A stretch of DNA of 64,000 nt from Colias croceus (Eukaryota; Arthropoda; Insecta; Lepidoptera; Pieridae). Below are positions 61,301 through 64,000 of this stretch, piece after piece. The position numbers and the translations under genes are program-made. Numbering within the stretch: position 1 is the first letter of the stretch; every line of letters starts with the position of its first letter. The DNA lies in the NCBI RefSeq assembly GCF_905220415.1, contig NC_059565.1, positions 131,501-195,500 on the forward strand, in the 5' to 3' direction. Under the pieces are notes generated by a model. It saw only the letters and a list, made by a program, of their open reading frames with translations, did no database searches and had not been told where the DNA came from.

Positions 61301-63701
61301 TATAAAATGTATTTATCACGATTTTATAACATACTAGTTGTGTAACCAGACTCACAGTCGACTATAACAAGGTCGTCAAGATGTTCGAGCGGTGTTGTAT
61401 AAAACATTCATTGAAATTGACACCTTATTCCGTGGCAGTAATGTTCAAAGTCTATTACTATTATTTATAAGAAAACTCTGCCTAATGCATGCGTAGGCAG
61501 AGTATTGCAGCGGACAATTTTTTATTATGATTGTGATTAGTTGTTTATTGTGAATCAGGATTTATACTTTTTTTTATTTATTTCAGAGGCAAAGTAAAAT
61601 ACGATCCGGAAATAATAGGGGCTAGGAAAATTTGCGACGCTGTGAACAGTCTCGGGTTCGAAGCCACAGTACTGAATACGAACCAGAGGAATGCGAGCAA
61701 TTATTTTGAACATAAGTGAGTATTATAATGATATTTATATATTTATTTATTCGTGGTAAATGTTAAACAATGTTATGATGACTCAAAAGTGCTTTTAAAT
61801 AAGTCTAATTGAATAAATAAATGTTTGAGTTTGAATACAGCATTACATTTCTCAATATATTAATACATAAATTATGAGCCAGTTAAGATTACAAAATAAG
61901 GTACTTACAGCTACTTACAGATACTTTGAGTTAAACGAATATGGTTTTTTTTGTTTTTCAACTGACTTCTAAAAAAGAGCTCTGACTCGACTGTTTTTTT
62001 TTGTTACCTTAGAACTATTGATTGGGTGAACTAATGCTGATGTTTTTTTTGTATTTGAAAGGTTAGTCTTATTTAAATTCTCTGAATGAAATATTGACAA
62101 TTTGAGGGCAAATATATTTCTTTTATAAAGTTAAGTTATTATTACTCATTAGTATTTGTTTTTAATTGTACTTCTTACTAACTTTACTAAGTTATACAAA
62201 CGATATATTAGAAATAATTACAATTTTATCATGTGACGTCGTATATCAATTTACTATCAAGCTACTTCCCATTTACTTCAATAAATTTATCCAACAGGGA
62301 GGAAATAAGAAAATGGCGGAACGCGTTCCTAGTGTCACTAACATTCGGCGCCCCGTGCATGGCGACCATGATATATTCCATTTAGCTCATTTATAATATT
62401 ACTAGCTTTCCGCCCTGGATTCGTCCGTTTTACCTTAAAACTAATAAATTATGTATTAAAACCTTCCCCTTGAATCACACTATCTTTTAAAACAAATCAC
62501 ATCAAAATCCGTTGCGTAGTTTTAAAGATTTAAGCACACATAGGGATATTATTGGGACAGTGAAAGCGAATTTATTTTATACTATGTAGGGATACAGTAT
62601 CTGCCCATTTCTTTTATGATCAGTAAAATTGTCCAACAGGGAGGAAATAAGAAAATGGCGGAACGCGTTCCTAGTGTCACTAATATTCGGTGCCCCGTGC
62701 ATGGCGGCCATGATATATTTCATGTCGATCATGGGGGACGATGAAAATGGACACAAGAACATGTGCTGTGTATTACCTGGGTTGAGTTTGGAGAATCTTA
62801 TTATGTGGGCGCTGGCAACGCCTGTACAGGTATGAGATTTTTAGGTATTTTTGTCAATAAAGAAATAGATACATGTATAAAATGATGAAGTTTAAGGTAT
62901 CCCTAAACGTATTTAAAAAACGAACTAAAAAACAGTCTAAGCTTGTTGGTCAATAATCAAAATAAATTCAACCTTATTCCCATTAGTAAAAGTCGGAATT
63001 ACACCAAAAATCAAATCAATTTTTCTGGAGTTAGAAGCGGTGTAACTATCACTATTTTCTATTAAAAAATCTTAATATCTTAATATATATTATAAAGGCG
63101 AAAGTTTTTAAGTATGGATGTATGGATGTTTGTTACTCTTTCACGTAAAAACTACTGAACCGATAACAATGAAATTTAGCACACATATAGAGGGTAACTT
63201 GGATTAACACATAGGATAGTTTTTATCCCGGAAATCCCACGGGAACGGGAACTATGCGGGTTTTCCTTTGCAAACGCGGGCGAAGCCGCGGGTGGAAATC
63301 TAGTTACTTATAAGAGTAACATCATTGACATCCTACAAACAACAAGATTCGAATTTGTCCGAAGCAAAACTCTGCCTAAATGTACATTAGGCATAGTTTT
63401 CTGATATACATATATAATTATAATAAGGTGATAATTACAATGAATATTTTATAAAAGGCCGCTCGGACATATTTTTTCCACCTTTTAGACGATTGTGAGT
63501 CTTGTGAGTTTACTTGTTATCGGTATCCACACAAAAACAAATATTCTTAATTTATTAGTCTCTTGATTTCGTAAAAACAAATAAACATTTGTTTGTTTTC
63601 CAGTTTATCGGTGGTTGGCACTTTTACAAGCAAGCGTACAAGGCGTTACGTCACGGCACGTCCAATATGGACGTTTTGATCTCTATGACTACCACTATAA
63701 G
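34375..63701 (+). CDS. ATP7: Copper-transporting P1B-type ATPase ATP7, N-terminal part (continues past the window)
   Basis: ATP7 pumps Cu(I) into the Golgi for cuproenzymes and out of the cell. Coding exons: 34375-34396, 34627-34663, 55455-55572, 55979-56103, 56608-56735, 57313-57468, 57956-58026, 58687-58798, 59653-59813, 60964-61064, 61587-61715, 62640-62829, 63604-63701. All phases agree, giving 482 residues. Four heavy-metal-binding domains show GMTCQSC at 35-41 and 132-138 and GMTCASC at 238-244 and 313-319, each ending in a LGF/MGF-type motif (MGFEV, LGFDV, LGFPA, LGFEA). Then come a first membrane segment (~396-418), a second (~436-455) and HGTSNMDVLI (467-476), diagnostic of ATP7. The TGE, CPC and DKTGT motifs must lie to the right. 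The family is ~1200-1500 residues long. An alternative first exon is at 44421. Confidence 0.97.
34785..34945. repeat. GC-rich element fragment in ATP7 intron 2
   Basis: A poly(T) run is followed by AGTGGGTAAATCTTCC, ACCCACGGCCCCCGGGG, GGAGCCGTGGGTTATG and GGGGCCGCGGGTATTG. The T-run start and GC-rich body suggest a retroposed fragment in reverse orientation. No ORF of note. Confidence 0.45.
35170..35267 (+). promoter_or_regulatory. Possible non-coding first exon for the alternative ATP7 transcript
   Basis: A repeat-free stretch ends CGGTTCAGTGATATCGC then a consensus donor GTAAGT at 35268. TCAGT matches the arthropod initiator. It could splice to the acceptor before 44324. No direct evidence. 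Confidence 0.2.
36000..36400 (+). promoter_or_regulatory. CpG-rich promoter-like region in ATP7 intron 2
   Basis: Around 36020-36160 CG dinucleotides cluster (GCGACGATATCGTGAATGG, CTTTCGCGCACTT, GTCACGCGATTCGAAATTCG), followed by 200 bp of repeat-free sequence with the look of a 5' UTR. It lies 8 kb before the alternative coding exon at 44421 and is a second candidate for that transcript's promoter. Confidence 0.25.
36869..36935. repeat. Inverted repeat
   Basis: AATTCCCCATTCG and TGTATCTTTA on the left pair with TAAAGATACA and CGAATGGGGAATT on the right; arms ~25 bp. Confidence 0.6.
37212..37280 (+). repeat. Short tandem duplication
   Basis: CAAACCTAAATTTTATGCGG occurs twice in tandem (period 28 bp), followed by a further TTTTATGCGGGTT. 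Confidence 0.7.
38521..38766. mobile_element. 246-bp element with TIR AACCGACTTCAAA
   Basis: It begins AACCGACTTCAAAAAAAAGG and ends TTTGAAGTCGGTT, 13-bp perfect inverted ends. Inside are TTACTCCGAGGTTTCTGAAC and CGGATAGGCCCAGTAGTTTT. It is non-coding. A partial end (TTGAAGTCGGTTAAC) recurs near 44862. Confidence 0.7.
39018..39262 (-). repeat. tRNA-derived SINE (family V)
   Basis: It carries GGTGGGAATCGAACCCACGA, a box-B complement, then the body shared with 31058-31345 (CTTTCGCTTGTGTTATGGAA, ACCAGATGGCTGATAAACAT). Confidence 0.7.
39513..39855 (+). repeat. Repeat family T, long fragment
   Basis: It runs from AAACTCACACATATTTATTT and TTCAATTAGAC through ACCACCGATTCGGATAGCAG, GAAGAACCGGCAAGAAACTC to ATATGCCAAAGAACTGCCTG. 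The same order of blocks is seen at 60473-60770. Confidence 0.65.
39955..40265 (+). repeat. Family C element
   Basis: CTAGCTTCCGCCCGCGACTC, TTTTCACGTGATGCCTG and CTACAGATTTATTATATGTA. Same family as 17407-17892. Confidence 0.7.
40689..40889 (+). repeat. Family S element, GCTTTATAAT subtype
   Basis: CTAGCTGTTCCCCGCGGTTT, CTTCCTCGATAAATGGGC and CAGCTTTATAATATTAGTAT. Confidence 0.75.
40957..41284 (+). repeat. Family C element
   Basis: GCCCGCGACTCCGTCTGCGC, TTTTCACGTGATGTCTGC, GGTATCGATCCAGTAACACC and CTACAGATTTATTATATGTA. It lies about 690 bp from the previous family C copy, same orientation. Confidence 0.7.
41451..41636 (-). repeat. Family S2 element
   Basis: CATAGTATAAAACAAAGTCG, CGCAACGGATTTTGATGCGG and GGGTGAAGCCGCGGGCGG. 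Confidence 0.75.
41905..42220 (+). repeat. Tandem duplication, two 158-bp units
   Basis: Units start ATGACCACGGGTGG (41905) and ATGACCACGTATGG (42063). They share GTGATATTGTTAATTCCTAT and TTGTATTTATAATG in the same order, with about 15 differences. It is non-coding. Confidence 0.8.
42983..43186 (+). repeat. Family S element, GCTTTATAAT subtype
   Basis: CTAGCCGTGCCCCGCGGTTT, CTTCCTCGATAAATGGGC and CAGCTTTATAATATTAGTAT. Confidence 0.75.
43479..43697 (-). repeat. Family S element
   Basis: ACTAATATTATAAATGCGAA, AGGGTAACTTGGATTAACAC and GGCGAAGCCGCGGGCGGAAG, then CTAGT. Confidence 0.75.
44324..44470 (+). CDS. ATP7: Alternative first coding exon of ATP7 (coding from 44421)
   Basis: An acceptor (TTTTTTCCAATGCAATACAG) precedes 44324. 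A 97-base leader follows, with a two-codon uORF (ATGGAATAA), then ATG at 44421 and MLSRGFKYSLLEDEDI, ending GG|GTAAGA at 44470. The two-base overhang is identical to that of exon 2 (34663), so either joins exon 3 in frame as Gly. This isoform would replace the first 19 residues with a different 16-residue start. YSLL fits the YxxPhi sorting signal and the following EDED is acidic, as in many trafficking tails. That it belongs to ATP7 is inferred from phase, strand and the lack of any other gene in reach. Confidence 0.65.
44672..44800 (+). repeat. LINE 3' tail fragment (family L)
   Basis: GTTGCCTGGTAGAGATCACC, AAAGTGATAAAGCCGC and a T-rich end; related to 9200-9340. Confidence 0.5.
45068..45303 (+). 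repeat. Family S element, complete
   Basis: CTAGGTTTCCGCCCGCGGC, GATTTCCGGGATTGCGTC, ATTGGTTCAGTAGTTTAGGC, (ACAG)n and CATTTATAATATTAGTATAG. Confidence 0.8.
46525..46828 (+). repeat. Composite of two family S elements
   Basis: A GCTTTATAAT-subtype copy (head CCCCGCGGTTTTGTTCCG) is joined at about 46697 to the tail of another subtype (GTCCAGTAGTTTATGAGCC, CTCTTTATAATATTAGTGTA). Confidence 0.6.
47068..47270 (-). repeat. GC-rich retroposed fragment
   Basis: A 16-base T run starts it, followed by GC-rich CTTGACGGGGACCACGAACC, GGAGGCCAGAAGGGCCC. Read on the - strand it is a GC-rich body ending in poly(A). No function seen. Confidence 0.5.
47365..47485 (-). repeat. Repeat family T fragment, reverse
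   Basis: CTTTCCGAATCGGTGTACC, AAAGTGCTTCTACAAGAAG and TCTAATTGAATAAATACATG. Confidence 0.55.
47541..47711. mobile_element. 171-bp foldback element, 71-bp arms
   Basis: The left arm (47541-47611, from GGCCTTAGACAAAGTAACA) and right arm (47641-47711, to TTTGTCTACGGCC) are reverse complements with only a few mismatches; the spacer is 29 bp. The transcript would form a near-perfect long hairpin inside the ATP7 pre-mRNA intron. Confidence 0.85.
48386..48536. repeat. Two adjoining palindromes
   Basis: Palindrome 1 pairs AAAAATGAGATATTTACCGG (48386 on) with CCGGTAAATATCTCATTTTT (to 48447). Palindrome 2 pairs TTTTTGTGTCTGGAGATAGT (48443 on) with ACTATCTCCAGACACAAAAA (to 48536), including ATGGAAAACATTAGT. 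They overlap by five T residues. Confidence 0.8.
48988..49175 (-). repeat. Family S element, GCTTTATAAT subtype
   Basis: ACTAATATTATAAAGCTGAA, CATTCATCGAAAAAGGC and AAAACCGCGGGGCACAGC, then TAG. Confidence 0.75.
49325..49496. mobile_element. MITE, second copy of the 22412 family
   Basis: The ends AGAGCTAGCGCGCACGAGCA and TGCTCGTGCGCGCTGGCTCT, plus internal TTTGTCTCCGCAACTATTTT and its complement, form arms of about 60 bp. The centre is TACGTGCGCGCACTTTC as at 22484. Confidence 0.8.
49720..49904 (-). repeat. Family S element
   Basis: ACTAATATTATAAATGCGAA, (CTGT)n, TCACGCCTAAACTACTGAAC and a head ACGGGCGAAGCCGGAGCGG. Confidence 0.7.
50404..50555 (+). repeat. Head-truncated family S element
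   Basis: ATATAGCCTATAACCTC, CGATAAATGGGCTAGC, (CAAA)n and CAGCTTTATAATATTAGTAT. Confidence 0.65.
51160..51260 (+). promoter_or_regulatory. GC-rich candidate regulatory module in ATP7 intron
   Basis: In AT-rich surroundings, ~85 bp carry the palindrome AGCGCTTCAAGCGCT (51168-51182), CCGCG, then TGCACTCGG (51199-51207) and TGCGCGGG. TGCACTC fits the metal-response core TGCRCNC bound by MTF-1. The same palindrome occurs at 50796-50810. It could be a copper-responsive enhancer or an internal promoter. By chance about twenty TGCRCNC cores are expected in 64 kb, so the motif alone is weak. Confidence 0.3.
51519..51696. mobile_element. MITE, second copy of the 23297 family
   Basis: It begins TACGGTGAATTTACATCAGC and ends TTGATGTAAATGCACCGTTA. 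The interior is the reverse of 23297-23511 (CATTCTTTCGTGATCTTTTA, CGTATTCAGTGTTGTTCAGT). Confidence 0.75.
52745..52805 (-). repeat. tRNA-like SINE head
   Basis: On the - strand: ATGGTGCAGTGGCTACAG (A-box like) and GCGGGTTCGAACACC (B-box like), spaced as in a tRNA promoter. No acceptor stem or CCA end, so it is not a tRNA gene. Confidence 0.45.
53036..53224. mobile_element. MITE-like element, TGAAACTTCTTTA family
   Basis: It begins AAATGAAACTTCTTTATCGG and ends AATGAAGTTTCACTTCTTAC. The interior (TTTTTGTTACGCGTGACTTT, CCACGCGTGATTCGATGTAT) is the reverse complement of the one at 58443-58627. Confidence 0.75.
53696..53772 (+). repeat. tRNA-like SINE head
   Basis: GGTGGCCGAGAAGTCGG (A-box like) and GCGGATTCGAATCCAGCC (B-box like). 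There is no closing acceptor stem. Confidence 0.45.
54163..54358 (-). repeat. Family S2 element, intact
   Basis: ACTACATAGTATAAAACAAA, CTACGCAACGGATTTTGATG, ATTTATTAGGTTTTAGAC and GCGAAGCCGCGGGCGGTAAG, then CTAGT. It serves as the uninterrupted reference for 2928-3300. Confidence 0.8.
54561..54776 (+). repeat. Family S element
   Basis: CTAGCTATTCGCCCTCGGC, TTCGCCCGCG, CCCGCATACCTC and TCAAAATCGGTCCAGTGGTC. Confidence 0.7.
54981..55160 (+). repeat. Family S element
   Basis: CTAGAGGTCCGCCCCGGC, TCCTTTCTCGGGTATCAA and CGCATTTATAATATTAGTAT. It ends about 295 bp before ATP7 exon 3. Confidence 0.7.
55336..55385. mobile_element. One end of a GAAACTTCTTT-type MITE, beside ATP7 exon 3
   Basis: GCCAAAGAAGTTTCACTTC followed by GACACGCGTGTGCTCGGC and ATACGCTCTTTTA, the outer block also seen near 14930. 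It lies 70-120 bp before the exon 3 acceptor. The other end was not found. Confidence 0.55.
56741..56890 (+). pseudogene. Shrunken duplicate of ATP7 exon 5
   Basis: Immediately after exon 5 the sequence repeats in degraded form: acceptor TCTCACACAG at 56800, AAAACTGC, GATACCTAAGGATCTACTGA, then a jump to TGTCAATCGTGT, ACACTATTGAGG, and donor GTAGGAGG at 56867. The 66-base pseudo-exon (56801-56866) lacks the middle of the exon, including the GMTC codons, but keeps both splice sites. If included after exon 5 it reads into a TGA within 11 codons. Confidence 0.85.
57484..57680 (+). repeat. Repeat family T copy in ATP7 intron 6
   Basis: AAATCAAACTCAAACATTTA, TTCAATTAGACTTCTTCGAG, CGATTCGGAAAGCAGTATCT and CGGCAAGAAACTCCATAGTT. 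It begins 15 bases after exon 6. Confidence 0.7.
58193..58385 (+). repeat. Repeat family D (ACTCTGCCTA hairpin), ATP7 intron 7
   Basis: GACTCACAATCTTGC, AACTCTACCTTTGCATTATA with GGCAGAGTT, TTCAATGAATATTTCATAC and GCTGCTCAGACG. Related copies sit in introns 10 (reverse) and 12 of the same gene. Confidence 0.6.
58443..58627. mobile_element. MITE-like element 60 bp before ATP7 exon 8
   Basis: It begins AGAAGTGAAACTTCTTTATG and ends ATAAAGAAGTTTCACTTC, inverted ends of 17 bases or more. It is the reverse-complement relative of 53036-53224 and non-coding. Confidence 0.8.
58786..59640 (+). repeat. Degenerate ~100-bp tandem array seeded by the ATP7 exon 8 donor
   Basis: The first unit begins inside exon 8 (CTCGAAAATATACG|GTAAGTG) and continues TATGGAGATAGGGTGGAATT, TCGCTTGGCA. 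Units restart with CGAAAATAT at about 58903, 59010, 59104 and, more decayed, near 59211, 59320, 59439 and 59540, each followed by GATAGGGTAG-like and TTTCGCTTGGCA blocks. Units 2 and 3 have lost the donor GT (CGTTAAGTG); units 4 and 5 keep it (CGGTAAATG, CGGTAAACG). It fills intron 8. Confidence 0.85.
60473..60770 (+). repeat. Repeat family T, long copy in ATP7 intron 9
   Basis: TTCAAACTCAAACATTTATT, TTCAATTAGACTTCTTATAA, GAACCGGCAAGAAACTGCAT and AATGTGCCAAAGAACTGTCC. Confidence 0.7.
61340..61550 (-). repeat. Repeat family D copy, ATP7 intron 10
   Basis: CAGACTCACAGTCGAC, ATTCATTGAAATTGACACC and a hairpin AACTCTGCCTAATGCATGCG with TAGGCAGAGT. Same family as 58193-58385. Confidence 0.6.
61755..61835 (-). 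repeat. Repeat family T fragment, ATP7 intron 11
   Basis: CGTGGTAAATGTTAAACAAT, TCAAAAGTGCTTTTAAATAA and CTAATTGAATAAATAAATGT. It begins 40 bases after exon 11. Confidence 0.6.
62281..62390 (+). pseudogene. Truncated upstream duplicate of ATP7 exon 12
   Basis: From the acceptor (TTATCCAACAG, exon start 62298) through EEIRKWRNAFLV and FGAPCMATMIYS this copies the first half of exon 12 with only a handful of base changes. Homology fades at about 62390. The frame meets TAG at 62383-62385 and there is no donor. The real exon 12 starts at 62640 after GTCCAACAG. Use of this acceptor would truncate ATP7 in its first membrane segment. Confidence 0.9.
62401..62588 (+). repeat. Family S2 element between the two exon 12 copies
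   Basis: CTAGCTTTCCGCCCTGGATT, ATCCGTTGCGTAGTTTTAAA and TTTATTTTATACTATGTAGG. It begins right where exon-12 homology stops. Confidence 0.75.
63083..63304 (-). repeat. Family S element in ATP7 intron 12
   Basis: TATATATTATAAAGGCGAAA, GAGGGTAACTTGGATTAACA and GGCGAAGCCGCGGGTGGAAA, then CTAGT. Confidence 0.75.
63345..63515 (+). repeat. Repeat family D copy, ATP7 intron 12
   Basis: AAAACTCTGCCTAAATGTAC with ATTAGGCATAGTTTT, ACAATGAATATTTTATAAAA and GACGATTGTGAGTCTTGTGA. Confidence 0.6.
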
Positions 63702-64000
63702 GTATATATTATTTTGCAGTTTCATTTAAGTATTTATTTATCTATAAAACATTTTTTCTGCTTCATTGTGAATGTGTGGGAATTACTGAAGTAATATTTT
63801 AAAGATGAAGAGAGGGTTTTGTTTGCATTTACGCGATAATCTCGGGAAATACGGAATCCATAAAAATATTAGTTTTTACTGAACTGATTTAGATGAGTTG
63901 ATTACGACTTTCAATGATACTATCCGTATAAATTATATTATGTTTACTTTTTTACGTCCGCTTTTCTTTATGCTTAATGTTTTCCGTTCTTCTTAACTTC
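63702..64000 (+). other. ATP7: Start of ATP7 intron 13, to the window edge
   Basis: After the donor GTATAT at 63702 I see only AT-rich intronic sequence with a decayed family S fragment (GATAATCTCGGGAAATACGG). No further exon is visible before the window ends. Confidence 0.7.

Noticed and set aside
62166..62396. 76-codon ORF around the first exon 12 copy
   Set aside because: It is in a different frame from ATP7 and its content is the truncated exon copy read out of frame.

Overview
This window looks like nuclear DNA of a moth or butterfly (Lepidoptera). It is AT-rich, its genes are split by GT-AG introns, and it is densely sown with short non-autonomous elements that recur dozens of times (a GC-rich head such as CCGCCCGCGGCTTCGCCC at one end, CTAATATTATAAA at the other). 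The encoded proteins are conserved animal or insect families. I infer the order from the repeats and gene types; no species can be named.

Three genes are well supported. (1) An insect arylalkylamine N-acetyltransferase-like GNAT enzyme lies on the + strand at 18248-20749 (five coding exons, 241 residues). (2) Glia maturation factor (GMF), a single ADF-H-domain regulator of Arp2/3 actin branches, lies on the - strand at 32288-24543 (four coding exons, 140 residues). (3) The N-terminal part of the copper-transporting P-type ATPase ATP7 lies on the + strand from 34375 and runs off the right edge. It shows four heavy-metal-binding domains (two GMTCQSC, two GMTCASC), the first membrane segments and HGTSNMDVLI. 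The catalytic core lies beyond the window. GMF and ATP7 are head to head, about 2.1 kb apart between start codons.

Layout: 1-16.7 kb holds no recognisable gene, only elements. 16.7-22.2 kb is the acetyltransferase region. 22.2-24.5 kb is intergenic or GMF 3' region with two inverted-repeat elements. 24.5-32.3 kb is GMF; its 5.3-kb intron 3 holds a 0.8-kb ATCGATCA-type array and a possible unrecognised two-exon gene on the opposite strand. 32.3-34.4 kb is the divergent promoter region. 34.4-64 kb is ATP7, with a 10-20 kb first intron full of foldback elements.

The most unusual part is ATP7. It has two mutually exclusive phase-compatible first coding regions (34375-34663 and 44421-44470); the second encodes a short N-terminus with YSLL, a possible YxxPhi sorting signal. 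Three of its exons have spawned broken local copies: a 66-bp shrunken exon 5 with both splice sites kept, a roughly 100-bp tandem array seeded by the exon 8/intron junction, and a truncated exon 12 followed by a short element that leads to a stop. ATP7 (copper export) and GMF (actin remodelling) have no known joint pathway; their adjacency may only reflect a shared promoter region.
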